A stretch of DNA of 64,000 bases, taken from contig JAJIZI010000025.1 in NCBI GenBank assembly GCA_021018995.1, positions 124,001 through 188,000 of the forward strand. The letters run 5' to 3'. Positions 33,491 to 45,154 of the stretch are shown piece after piece; position 1 is the first letter of the stretch; each line of letters starts with the position of its first letter. The DNA is from Chloranthus sessilifolius. Its lineage: Eukaryota > Streptophyta > Magnoliopsida > Chloranthales > Chloranthaceae. Below the pieces are notes generated by a model that saw only the letters and a program-made list of their open reading frames with translations, was not told the DNA's origin and searched no databases. A program made the translations under genes and the position numbers.

Positions 33491-33752
33491 GTAGAACCAT
33501 TGATGTCATATGCGATCGCATATGCCACTTTATATGGCTCTGTCGCAAATGCGTCGGAAACATGTATGCCATCGCATACATGTGTATGCGATGATACATC
33601 TAGCAGTCATATTTATGACTGTTGGGGATTTTTTTTTTGCTTTTAAGGCCTCTCCCAAGCCTATGAAAGGGGGGTTTTTCTTCCTAATTCATTCTACATC
33701 CATCCAAGGTATGATTTGTGCCTTTTTGGGCCATTTTTTGAGTTTTTAGTGT

Positions 33753-33785
<33 letters not shown>

Positions 33786-34049
33786 TAAATCTTTAATCAT
33801 AATTTCTTTTGCTCTATTTTGTAGTTAACTTAAAGAGTTAAGAGGTTCAAACTTTAATCTTCATTCTTCAAGCAAAGAGGGAGGAATCACTTCAAGAATC
33901 AAGAAACAAGAGTTAGAATTAATTTATAATTCCTATTAAATTTTGTTTGTTGTTTTCCTTCCTTATTATACCTCATTTCTTTCATTTTTTTAGTGTGGTT
34001 AATATCTACCCACCCACTTATTTAAATTATGTTATCATTATATCTACGC

Positions 34050-36345
34050 CCTCGAACGACGCTCTTAGGCCAACAAATTCCGTCAATCCGAGTTGGAAAT
34101 ATGGACGTTACAAGAGTGTAACCGAAAAAAATAAGGTCCAATGTACCCTATGCCCCCATGTAAGCATCGGGAGAATAGGGAGACATAAGCAGCATCTTGC
34201 TTGGCAACCCAGATCAAATGCGAAGGCATGTCCAAATGTCTCGCCGGAGATTCGAAAAGAGATCTTGGAATGGATGGATAAGACTTCGAGAGCGAAACAT
34301 AATGATAAAGTGATTTTACAACAATACTATGATATTGATGAAGATGACGAGGAAGAACATGATAGATCTACTCCCTCCACGGCTCGTAGTGGTGCAAGAC
34401 CACCACCCTCTAAAAGAGCACGCGGTAGAAAGGGAAAGGGAATAGACAAATTCTTCTCTTGTATACCACATCCCGAGGATGTTGTAGACGCCAGGGGTAA
34501 GGGTTCGGCCCAAACAACTACAGAAAATAGGTTTAAAGCTAAGGACCGATCATGTTAATTAAATTGTCCTTTTTCAATAACTTAACCAATGTCTTGTTAA
34601 AAGCTAAGGACCGGTTTAAAGCCGGTAGGTCAATCATCAATTTTTTGGAAAATTGTCCTACCGGAATCATGTTAATTAAATCTGTAGATGCTTCGACCCA
34701 TTCTTACACTACCGAATATGTATTTTCCCTTATAGATGAGGTGATAGAAAGGGACATTGGTACACAATATATTGTCCAAGTTGTCATGGACAACGCGATA
34801 AACTTGGTGGCCGCGGGTATACTAATAATGGAATGGAGACTACACATATATTGGACCCCAGGTGCGGCCCATTGCTTAGACTTAATCTTAGAAGACATAG
34901 GAAAAATGCATATTAAAACCGTGAAGGCTAGGAAGGTAGTAGTGTATATGTATAAACATACACTTCCACTCCACCACGTAAATAAAAGCAATTAGGGGTA
35001 ATTTGCAACGCCCCGCTATCACCCGTTTTGCTACAACCTTCTTGACATTACAAAGCATATATGCTAAAAGAGAAGAGCTTAGAAGCTTTGTAACTTCCAC
35101 CAATTGGAGGAATGGAGCTTGGTCAAAGAAGGCCGAAGGGAAGTGGGTGACACAAACCATCTTAACGAACTCTTTTTGGAATAATGTTGCCCAATCACTT
35201 AGAGACTCGCAACCAACCGTAGAAGTACTGCAATTGGTTGATGGTGATGCGAAGCCTGCTATGGGCTATATCTATAGTTTTATGGAGAAAGCTATAGAAA
35301 AAATTAAATCTAATAATATGTACAAATCTCGCTTCTTTTAACCCATTATTGACATAGTTGAGAAGAGATGGGGTGCCCAAATGTCCAGCCCCTTGTATTA
35401 TGCTGCATTCCTTCTAAATCCCGCAGTTTATTTCTCTTATCCGAACCGGAAGGTGGCGGACGTAACACATATTAGTGATTTCCTTGAGTTTTTAAAGAAG
35501 ATAGTTTCGGACAAAGAAGAGCAAGATTGGATTAGCTACTCTTTTGACCGATACAAGAATTCTGAAGGGATGTTCGGAAGAGAAATTGTGGTTCGACAAA
35601 GAAAATCCAACATACCCAGTAAGCATGTTTATGATATATTTTTTTATTACATTTCATTTCTTCTAAATTAATAGTTTAATACTATAAATATATCTAATTA
35701 ATACTAATGTTTGTAGCCGATTGGTGGTTGTCCTATGAAGTGGATTCGGTGACAATATGGATTATTGAAGAAGATGGTCGTTAAGGTTCTTGGCCTTACA
35801 TGTGCCGCTTCGGCATGTGAACGGAATTGGAGCTCATTTGAGATGGTAACTGGTGTATTTTTATTCTCATAATTTTAATTCAATTGTTGTTTAAATTTTA
35901 ATAAATATTAATATTTATTAAATGTTTCTCTCAAATAGATACACACGAAGAAACGAAACAAGCTTGAGTAAAAAAGCTCAATGATTTGGTCTTTGTGCAA
36001 TACAATCAAAAGCTACGGGATCGCTTTCTTAAAAATTGGAAACATCCGGGACATTATGATCCCATCTCTCTCGAAAACTTGCCATTCGATTCTCCTTAGA
36101 TGGTGGATGCCTCCGATGAGCGAGTCTTTGCAGATGAGGATCTTATGTGGAAGCAAGTGGAAGAAGCCACTTTTGGAGATGAGCTTCCTACCGGACGAAG
36201 GAGAAGATCAACAGCGGGGGAAGGTAGCTCACGCTCACGCTTGCGTTAAGAAGAAGAAGAAGACGAGATACATGAAGAAACACCGATAGATGATGTAGAT
36301 ACCGTCTTAGTGAGATCATATGATGAAGAAACCGAGGAAGAACAA
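34050..36345 (+). pseudogene. hAT transposase of H4 (BED finger, DUF659, dimerisation end)
   Basis: 34050-34558: BED zinc finger (SVNPSWKYGRYKSVTEKNKV, CTLC, GRHKQHL), then basic/acidic linker. 34615-34995: DUF659 core with Asp in IKSVDAS and in VVMDNAINLVAAG, then AAHCLDLILEDIGKM. 35003-35671: FATTFLTLQSIYAKREELRS and AAFLLNPAVYFSYPN. 35717-35845: ADWWLSYEVD and TCAASACERNWSSFEM with the catalytic Glu; an intron to 35939 joins IHTKKRNKLE. A one-base loss near 35968 shifts LNDLVFVQYN out of frame; stops at 35341 and 34995. The tail is Asp/Gly-rich, ending GDVPLWIRNQCVEFLLG to about 36465. Confidence 0.9.
34572..34607. other. Patch of Tat integrase sequence inside the hAT gene
   Basis: This stretch matches 33424-33459 (Tat integrase) except for a 2-base indel, starting TTTTCAATAAC and ending GTCTTGTTAAAAGCT. 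It interrupts the transposase exactly where hAT wording (CTAAGGACCG, ATCATGTTAATTAAAT) is duplicated on both sides, a pattern of templated filler during break repair. Confidence 0.75.
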
Positions 36346-36828
36346 TAAGTTGAAGGAGACAATTCGGATGATGACGACAATGCAAGTGACGACGATGGTA
36401 GTGGAGGTGGAGATGTACCATTGTGGATTAGAAACCAATGTGTAGAATTTTTGCTCGGTATATAATACTGTTAGGACGTGAGTCACGTGACGACAATGGA
36501 AATGTACCATTGTGGTTTAGACTTAGAACTTAGAATTTACTCTTTTCCTTCTTTTTTATATGTTCCTATGTTCTTTTTTGTACTATTTTGTTTAACATTA
36601 ATAAAATTTATATTTTCCCTTCTAACCTATGGTTATATACTTATATAGTTATATTACATACTTTTATTTCGCATTCTAAATACTATAAAATTAATAGATC
36701 CCAAAATTAACACAACATATTATTGATCAATTTGGGAAACTTTCAGAATTTTTTGAGATTTTTAAGAATTTTTTTAGAATTTTTTGAAAAAAAATAAAAA
36801 TAAATTTTATGCCATTGCATATGAGATG

Positions 36829-39475
36829 ACCTTATCTTTGTCCGGATTTCGAGAGACCGTGCCATCGGATGATCGTCATTATCGACGATCCCAACAACAC
36901 ACACATTATTACGCATTGCGGAAGTCAAGCAGACACCAACAAAAGAGGCGAGATAGAGTCATTATATAAGGTGCAACATAAAACGAATAATTATATAAAC
37001 GATGAAACTAAGCATACATTCTCAAAAAGGAACCAGGAAGAACCACTGGTGATGGCCATACATCACCGAAAATAATGGTTCCCAATAATGGTACCTACAA
37101 AATGTATACAACAAAAATAAAAGTAGCTACAGAAAATATAATACAGAACAGAGTGAGCCACCAGGCCCAATAATCCAAATGTTTCATACAAAACTCCAAA
37201 AATAATAAGTCTAAATACCAAGACTATGGGTGGAACTCGTCAGCAGGAATATCAGGCTCGTCCTCAGGAATGAAGTCAAGGTCCTCTAGCTCAGGATCCT
37301 CATAAACTCTAACTCAGTACCTGTGACGTATAGTCGGAGTGAGCTAACAACTAAGCTCAGTAGAAAAAGCAAAACTCAATTGCATCCTATCTCAACAAAC
37401 ATGGTTTCAAAACATGATCGGAATAGACGATTTTCAAAGCAGATGTTCAACACAGAAAAGATAACGAAATTTCAAATACAGTGATCAGATGTAGTTTTTC
37501 TATGCAAAGTTTTTAGCAGATTCTTAAATCAGGTATAGGCAGATCAGGCTTTCAGATTAATTCAGATTCTCATTCAGTCTTAACTTATGCATGCAAATTT
37601 ATCTTATTAAATGACTTAAAGCTCTAACTTAAATAACTCCCGTGTATATAGCACGTAATAACCGAATGTTTGCCGATGGGTAACCCCGATTATCGTCGTT
37701 CAATGAACAATTTACATGAATTGCAACAAGTCTCTGCGTTATGAGTGTAACTTGTGCTAGGTAGATCACAGAATAGATATACGGATATCCCGCCGCGCCG
37801 ATCACGGATATCCCGCCGCGTCAGTGGGATTCGTCACATGAACCTTAAATCAGATGCAGATTCTAATACATATTTCAGATGCAAATTTCTAATACATAAT
37901 TCAGAAGCAGATTTTAGAGTTTAAGTTTCATATTCAATACAGATTCATATGTTCAGAGTTTCTTAATTCAGATCCAGAGCTTATTTCAGATGCAAGTTTC
38001 AGATTTCATATGCAAGGTTTCAAGATCATGTTCAAAGCAAAACTCAGATTTTCATATCATTGTAAAATAGTCATGCGAATTAAAATAGAATGTAATTGAT
38101 GATGAGATTCTCCTACCTCAAATCTCGGAGTATTCAAAGTAATCTAATGGTCCAAATCCACTGCTATTCGTTCCCAATCTACATCACATACGATGATGTA
38201 TTAAGGACTTAATTTTAATTACTAATAATTTTGATGTATGTTCTCTCAAAACCAAGGCAGAAATGATCAAATTCGTGCTGACTTGAAACTTAACCCAACT
38301 TCCCACTTAATTTTGACCTTCAACATTTGATTCATGTGTTGGTTAATTCATAAAAGTTGTAGAACTCGTTGTCCTCTTTCCAACGCCTCGGAGTTCAAGT
38401 AAAAGTTATGACCAAAATTCAAGTCGGTTTCAAGACATTCGGTCAATTTGATCGATCAATTTCCCAATTTGATCGATCGAATTTCATCCGGCCTCAACAT
38501 CCAAAAACATACCTTCTGTTCTATAGGTGTATTATATAATTCGATCGATCATTTCTTAAATTTGATTGATCGAATATCAGCTTGATCGATCGAATTCCAA
38601 TTTGACGGTTCGAGTTTTGACGGGTTCGGGCATCTCCCTTGGTCTATTTGCCCCCAAATTTCACCCAGATCTTTAATGATTTTCAACAAATTACACACAC
38701 ACATACACATACAAGTTAAGACATTTATAATCATTTAAAAATTAATTACCTTTCACTGATCGAATTTGTGGTTTATTAGAAGTGTTGTCGAACGAGGGTT
38801 TCGGAGTGAAACCTTCGGATTTCTACGGTGATTCCACAACAATTGATCACAATGAACTCAAGATGACGTTGTTTATGATCACGGATCGATTCTAACCTCT
38901 TCAAAATAAGGAAGACGATCGCGAGATGATCGGTTCACACTCGTTTCAAATTCAAGGGTTTCCAATGGTTGGGATTTTGCTAGGAAATGAAACCCTTTCG
39001 GTGATCGGCGTTAAGCGCTTCACGAAGAGTGTATAGACTGTGGCGTGATCGGGATCGTGTGGTCGAAATCTCACAAGATGCTTGGGAAGGTGACGAATCT
39101 CCAATGGTTGGTTCGGCTCTCACAACGCTCACTCTCTTTCTCTCTCTACAAAATTAAAAAGACTAAAGCTTAGCCATTAAGCGAACCACTCTCTTATAAT
39201 CGAACCAAACCTAAATAAATATCAAGGATATTTATTACAAAATTCTATCCACTTACCTTAAACTTGGCTTGGTGTTGAGCTACTGCAACCGTGAGTTTGT
39301 GTACGGGTTATCCACAAAAGGCTTAAATCAACTTTTAAACCTTAATCCTTATGCAAAATTTTATCCCAACATTATTCAATGATTTATTATCAAAATCTAT
39401 GGTGACATCAGTCACCGTGCCAGATACTTACACGGTGTCCGTCAACTTTGGGATTGAAATATTTGGGATATTACA
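36829..39475 (-). repeat. Tekay-like 3' LTR (about 2.6 kb)
   Basis: Its right border is ..GGGATATTACA (39475) followed by the purine-tract complement TTCTCCACTCCTTAG. 36855-38580 aligns with 41340-43097 with scattered differences. The outer ~30 bp are diverged at the H4 junction, so the left edge is approximate. 38450-38620 has GATCGATC palindromes. A stretch at 39100-39480 ends with CACGGTGTCCGTCAAC. No gene in it. Confidence 0.85.
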
Positions 39476-39754
39476 TTCTCCACTCCTTAGAAATTTTCGT
39501 CCCCAAAATTGCCAGTTGTGATGTTTGTTTGGAGAGGCAGTACGTACTCTAACATAACCTTACCGCATAATAGAACCCAATCCTTTAACTGAATTCAATT
39601 GAAAGACAATTTAGTGAAAAGTAAGACCATGCAAGTGTCCACTGTTAAACATACATCTATATTACTCCATGCCACCCAAAATTTGTATGCGAACATATAC
39701 AAGTACAATAAGTGATAGTTACAACAAAATGAACGACTACAGAATTGAGGAACA

Positions 39755-40893
39755 TCACACAAACAACTGTGGGTACTGGTCACGAATCTCTGCTTCGCGC
39801 TCCCAATTCACCACTGATTCGATCTTTGCTGGATCAACCGTTATACCCATCTCGGAGACGACATGGCCTAAGAAACTGACGTACTCAACCCAAAACTCAC
39901 ACTTACTGAGTTTTGCATACAACTTGTGATCTCTGAGGGTTTGGAGAGTCACTCTTAGGTACTGCTCATGCTGTTCTCGCGTCCTATCATCTACGAAAAC
40001 AACTACAGACTTGTCCATGTGTGGTTTGAATATCTGATTCATTAAGCCCATAAATGACGTTGGAGCGTTCGTCAACCCAAATGGCATCACCAAGAACTCA
40101 TAGTGCCCATATCTGGTTTTGAATGCCGTCTTTTGAATGTCTTCAGATTTCACTCTCAACTGATGATAGCCGGATCTCAAGTCAATCTTAGAGAAGAGCC
40201 TCGCTCCTTGTAACTGGTCAAAAATATCATCTATTCTCAGGAGCGGGTAACGATTCTTAATCGTTAACTTGTTTAGCTAACGGTAATCAATGCAGAGCCG
40301 CATCGAACCGTCCTTTCTGACAATCAAAACTGGTGCTCCCCTAGGAGACACACTAGGTCGGATAAATCCTTTGTCTATAAGCTCTTGAAGTTGTTCCTTT
40401 ATCTCTTTCAACTCAGCAAGCGCCATTCGATATGGAGCCTTTGACATAACTCCCCCGTAAGTCTCCATCTCCCACATCGCAACTCTCTCCTGTATATCTG
40501 GTCTCAGTCCATGCTGAAACTTCTGAGCTTTCATCAACTCAGTGGCTACGTGTAGAGGTGCAAGCCTTGAGAGTCTCGTGAACTCGGCACCATACTCACA
40601 CACTGACATGTCGCCTTGTTCCAGGTTGATGAACTGGACATCCCACTGGTTCCTCACAATCCGAGGAAAATACTGATCGTTGAATGTCTCAACGAACTTT
40701 GCCATGTCCAAGGAGTGTTGGGAATCTCTTGTTCCCTGGTTCTGGACACTGACTTCCACCAAGGGCCAGCCTCACCATCTAATTTGAAGGCTGCCCACCG
40801 AACCATCTCATCTTCGGTGCACTGTAGCACATTGAAGATCTTTTCCATTTCTTCTAGCCAACTCTCGGCTTCCACAGGATCCGTCTGACCCAA
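39755..40893 (-). pseudogene. Tekay-like gag fused to RT by deletion
   Basis: 40654-40893 gives the gag start MGQTDPVEAESWLEEMEKIF. 40277-40762 gives gag continuing ([31 protein letters not shown]) and then, in one open frame, a jump from [11 protein letters not shown] to [42 protein letters not shown]. The zinc knuckle and protease are missing. 39755-40180 continues RT ([35 protein letters not shown]) but the catalytic region VFVDD is followed by a small deletion, and the frame ends in [15 protein letters not shown], where the rest of pol has been removed. Confidence 0.9.
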
Positions 40894-41300
40894 AAAGTTA
40901 GGAGGTCACATCCTCTGAAACTCTACAAACTCGGAGGGTTGATTCCTGGCCGCAATCAACTCGGCTTGCTGAGCTATAGCAGCAGTCTGTTGAGCCATAA
41001 AAGTTGTTTGTTGACCCATGTTGTTGGCCAAAGCCTCCAACACTTGGTCAACATTTTCCTAATTGCTTCTTCTTACAGGAATGACATTAGGACTAGTAGT
41101 GATCCCAACACCCCTAGATTTATCGACACCCTTGGGAACATCCAGCGATGGAGCCGTCCTTGGTCTATCTCTACCTCTGCCTTTGCCTCTAAACCTTGGG
41201 CCCATACTGGTTTGTCATTGTGAAACAATAACATAGATCAGTGTACAGATTGTAAAAACAATCAAACCCATAGCCCTCGTGGTTCCGGACCTAAAGCCAT

Positions 41301-41313
41301 AGCTTTGATACCA
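41301..41313 (-). promoter_or_regulatory. Tekay-like primer-binding site
   Basis: On the minus strand TGGTATCAAAGCT, an initiator-Met tRNA site with one difference from TGGTATCAGAGC, two bases inside the LTR edge. Confidence 0.85.
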
Positions 41314-41315
41314 AC

Positions 41316-43097
41316 TGTGACAACCCAGATTTTTGCACTCGGAAACCCATGCCATCAAGATCATCATCATTGACGATCCCCAGAACAAACACACATATAC
41401 GCTTGCAGTGGCGGAAATCAAAGCAGACACCAACAAAAGAGGCAGATAGAGTCATTATATAAAGTGCAACATAAAACGAATAATTATATAAACGATGAAA
41501 CTAAGCATACATTCTCAAAAAGGAACTAGGAAGAACCACTGATGATAGCCATACATCACCGAAAATAATGGTTTCCAATAATGGTTCCTACAAAATGTAT
41601 ACAACAAAAATAAAAGTAGCTACAGAAAATATAATACAGAACAAAGTGAGCCACCAGGCCCAATAATCCAAATGATTCATACAAAACTCCAAAAATAACA
41701 GGTCTAAATACCCAGTCCATGGGTGGAACTCGTCAGCAGGAATATCAGGCTCGTCCTCAGAAATGAAGTCAAGGTCCTCTAGCTCAGGATCCTCAAAAAC
41801 ACTAACTCAGTACCTGTGACGTATAGTCGGAGTGAGCTAACAGCTAAGCTCAGTAGAAAAAACAAAACTCAATTGCATCATATCTTAACAAACATGGTTT
41901 CAAAACATTATCGGAATAGACGATTTTCAAAGCAGATGTTCAACACAGAAAACATAACGAAATTTCAAATACAGTGATCAGATGTAGTTTTTCTATGCAA
42001 AGTTTCTAGCAGATTCTTAAATTAGGTACAAACAGATCAGGCTTTCAGATTAATTCAGATTCTCATTCAGTCTTAACTTATGCATGCAAATTTATCTTAT
42101 TAAATGACTTAAAGCTCTAACTTAAATAACTCTCGTGTATATAACACGTGGTAGCCAGATGTTTGCCGATGGGTAACCTCAACTATCGTCGTTCAATGAA
42201 TAATTTACAGGAATTGCAAAAAGCCTCTGCGTTATGAGAGTAACTTGTGCCAGATAGATCACAGAACAGATACACATATTCTGCTGTGCCGGTCACAGAT
42301 ATCCCGCCGTGTCAGTAGGATTTGTCACATGAACCTTCAATCAGATGCAGATTCTAATACATATTTCATATGCAGATTTCTAATACATATTTCAGAAGCA
42401 GATTTCAGAGTTTAAGTTTCATATTCAAGACAAATTCATTGTTCAGAATTTCTTAATTCAGATTCAGAGCTTATTTCAGATGCAAGTTTCAAATTTCATA
42501 TGCAAGGTTTCAAGATCATGTTCAAAAGCAAAACTCAGATTTTCAGATCATTGTAAAATAGTCATGCGAATTAAAATAGAATGTAATTGATGATGAGATT
42601 CTCCTACCTCAAAACTCGGAGCCGTTCGAAGCAATCCAACGGTCCAAATCCACGGCTCCCCGTTCCCAATCTACATCACACATACGATGATGTATTATGG
42701 ACTTAATTCTAATTACTAATAATTTTGATGTATTTAAGTGTTCTCTCAAAACCAAGGCAGAAATGATCAAATTCGTGCTGACTTGAAACTTGACCCAACT
42801 TCCCACTTAATTTTGACCCTTAACATTTGATTCATGAGTTGGCTAATTCATAAAAGTTGTAGATCTCGTTGTTCTCTTTCTAACGCCGCAAGAATCGCGT
42901 CAATCGGAGTTCGGAGTAAAAAGTTATGACCAAAATACTGAAGCTTTTTCGGCACATTCAGTCCAATTTGATCGATCGATTTCCCAATTTGATCGATCGA
43001 ATTTCATCGGGCCTCAACATCCAAAAACATACCTTCTGTTTTATAGGTGTATTATATAATTCGATCGATCATTTCTTAAATTCGATCGATCGAATAT
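41316..43097 (-). repeat. Tekay-like 5' LTR, outer part missing
   Basis: Starts TGTGACAACCCAGATTTTT and follows 36855 onward. It ends abruptly after TTCGATCGATCGAATAT (43097), where Tat integrase begins; the left LTR continues for another ~0.9 kb. 42960-43095 carries the GATCGATC words. Confidence 0.88.
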
Positions 43098-43740
43098 ATG
43101 ATATGAGAAGGAATCTTGTATCGGTAAATGATATGTGTACGTATGAAATTCGCAACTGTGTTGGCTTTAACCTCTCTGAGTGCTATTGCTTCTGCCCATT
43201 TAGAAAAATAATCGGTTGCAGCTAGTATGAACTTATGTCCAGTAGATGATGGGGGGGTGTATTGGACCTATGATGTCCATACCCCATTCCTCAAAAGCCC
43301 AGGACGTGACTGTAGGGTGTAAGGGCGGACGATGAATGAAATCAGTGTGGATCTGGCAAACCCGACATCTTTTAGCGAAATCTATACAATCATTCACCAT
43401 GGTCGGCCAATAATAGCCAAAGTGTTTCAATCGGGTATATAGTTTAGGGCCTGATTGATGTGCCCCACAAATGCTGGCATGTACTTCTTGCATGGCTTAT
43501 TGAGCTTCTTCAGTCGAAAGACATCTTAATAGAATATTATCGAACGATCTAATATAAAGTATCGTTGAAGTATACAACTCGACTCGCCCTTCGACGAACT
43601 TCAGCCTTGTGGCATGCTTCGTAAGGCAGTCTTCCATGTTGAAGGTATTCTATAAGTTCTTGCCTCCAATCTAATTTCTCAACTTCAAACGCGGATATAA
43701 TATTGACCGAGTTTGCCTGCTCGATTTGACATCTCATGAT
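43098..43740 (-). pseudogene. Tat integrase N-terminal half
   Basis: Minus strand: linker LDWRQELIEYLQHGRLPYE (43549-43737), then HHCC finger and core in 43233-43493: EVHASICGAHQSGPKLYTRL, FGYYWPTM, CRVCQIHTDFIHRPP, WGMDIIGPI with the first catalytic Asp. 43098-43240 adds, in a shifted frame, TGHKFILAATDYFSKWAEAI and VANFIRTHIIYRYKIPSHII, where it is cut just before the second Asp (SDNG in relatives). Confidence 0.92.
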
Positions 43741-43922
43741 GGAAGGTAAGACCCTTTTCTCTGTGACTCTTATTTCGACAACTTCATCATTTTACAAGCC
43801 AAAGATGCTGCAAGTTTTGCGAGAGCGTCGGCTTGATTATTTTGACTTCGCGGGACATGCATAATCCGTATATTCTCAAACTGTGGAAGGAGTTCCTGAA
43901 TCTTTTGATGATATGGTATTAA

Positions 43923-44430
43923 CTATGTTTTTGTAACTGCATAGGATCCTTCTAACTGTCTTATCACGAGCTGAGAATCCACATATACATCAAGGGTGTA
44001 AATGCCCATGTCTAAGGCTAATTCTAAGCCAATGATTAACGCCTCATATTCGGCAGTGTTATTAGACTGAGATTCTGTTAATGTGAAAGAATACGGGAGT
44101 AACCCATTACTTGATGTAACAAACACGATTCCAGCGCCTGCTCTTGCCGCTTGTGAAGCCCCATCGAAATATAATTTCCGTCTTTGTGCTATTTCAGCAT
44201 AATACATCCCTTCATCTGGTAGGTCTTCGGATAGCGGTGAATTCCCCGGGATCGGATGAGCGGCTAGAAAATCCGCTAAGGTTTGCCCTTTTATGGCTTT
44301 CTGGTGTACAAAAGGTATGTCAAACTATGACAAGAGTAAAGACCATTTAGCAAGTCTTCCTGACAAAACTGGTTTTGTCATGAGAAATTTTAATGGATCC
44401 GCTTTACTTATCAAGCGGATTGGATGGTCC
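43923..44430 (-). pseudogene. Tat second RNase H (archaeal-type)
   Basis: 43923-44207 reads KLYFDGASQAARAGAGIVFV, NNTAEYEALIIGLELALDMG and VDSQLVIRQLEGSY, the archaeal-type RNase H with catalytic Asp (FDGA), Glu (AEYEA) and Asp (VDSQ) all present. This extra domain is diagnostic for the Tat lineage. H5 separates it from the first RNase H. Confidence 0.92.
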
Positions 44431-44433
44431 AGC

Positions 44434-45146
44434 CACTGTTGTCATAAGCGATCGCTTATGCCATCTTAAGCCATAAAATCGCATAAGCCATGATGACTCA
44501 TGCGATTTTGACATTATGCCATGGCATATAAAGTATGCGATAGCATAAGCCATGTTTTATGGCTTATGCGATCGCATACTCAGTATGCGATGGCATAATG
44601 TTCCAAGCACTTAATTTTTTATTTTTTTTTTGCTTTTTAAGGTTCCATTGCCTCTATAAAGGGTGGGTTGGGTTCTCTACTCCTCACACAACTATTTTGG
44701 CTTCAACTTCCTCTCTAATCTCCATTTTTTACTCCCAATCTCCTCCCATCTATCCTGTCTAGTTTTTATTTTATTTTATGCTTTGTAATCCTTTTTTTTA
44801 GTGAATTAAATTGTTGTAAACTTAGTAATATTAATGTTAGTGTGTTATAAAGCCTCAAAGGGTTATAAATGAATGTGTAATGTGTAACGACGACAATGCT
44901 AGTGATGATGATGGAGGAGATGTACCACAATGGGTTCGAAATGAATGTGCAGAGTACATTGCTGGTACTCAGTATCAAAGTCTAATGTCCTCCTGACACT
45001 TAATGTTAGTGTCTATTTTTTCCTTCTAAAGACTTGAAAACTTATTGTTTTTTTTTTTGGAAAAAGAAGATGGCTTAAGCGATTAAGCATTCGCTATGAA
45101 ATTGACCCAAATCGCTTAGCATCGCTTAAGCCATTTGACAACATTG
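44434..45146. mobile_element. H5: deletion derivative of an H4-like hAT, 713 bp
   Basis: Perfect 8-bp TSD GGTCCAGC (44426-44433 and 45147-45154). Ends CACTGTTGTCA and TGACAACATTG (inverted, one mismatch). Subterminal palindrome CATAAGCGATCGCTTATG plus many AAGCGATC/GCTTATGCGATCGC words. It shares H4's leader wording, and 44895-44970 encodes NASDDDGGDVPQWVRNECAE, the tail of the H4 transposase (NASDDDGSGGGDVPLWIRNQ). Internal deletion of the rest makes it non-autonomous. Confidence 0.94.
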
Positions 45147-45154
45147 GGTCCAGC

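Larger units (their letters stand above)
33498..36828 (+). mobile_element. H4: near-full-length hAT transposon, transposase decayed
   Basis: Left end CATTGATGTCATATGCGATCG fits the hAT pattern seen in H5; subterminal palindrome CATATGCGATCGCATATG. The right end keeps the mirror wording ATGCCATTGCATATGAGATGAC and appears cut at the border with the Tekay-like LTR, so no TSD can be shown (left flank CGTAGAAC). It encodes a BED-finger hAT transposase on the plus strand. It interrupts the Tat integrase. Confidence 0.85.
36829..43097 (-). mobile_element. Internally deleted Tekay-like gypsy element
   Basis: Minus-strand element with left (3') LTR about 36829-39475, internal region 39476-41315 and right (5') LTR 41316-43097 cut short of its outer ~0.8 kb. 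The LTR start TGTGACAACCC, border TATTACATTCTCCACTCCTT and gag/RT wording fit the Tekay/Del group. The internal region retains only gag and RT fragments, joined by deletions. It sits in the Tat integrase next to H4. Confidence 0.88.
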
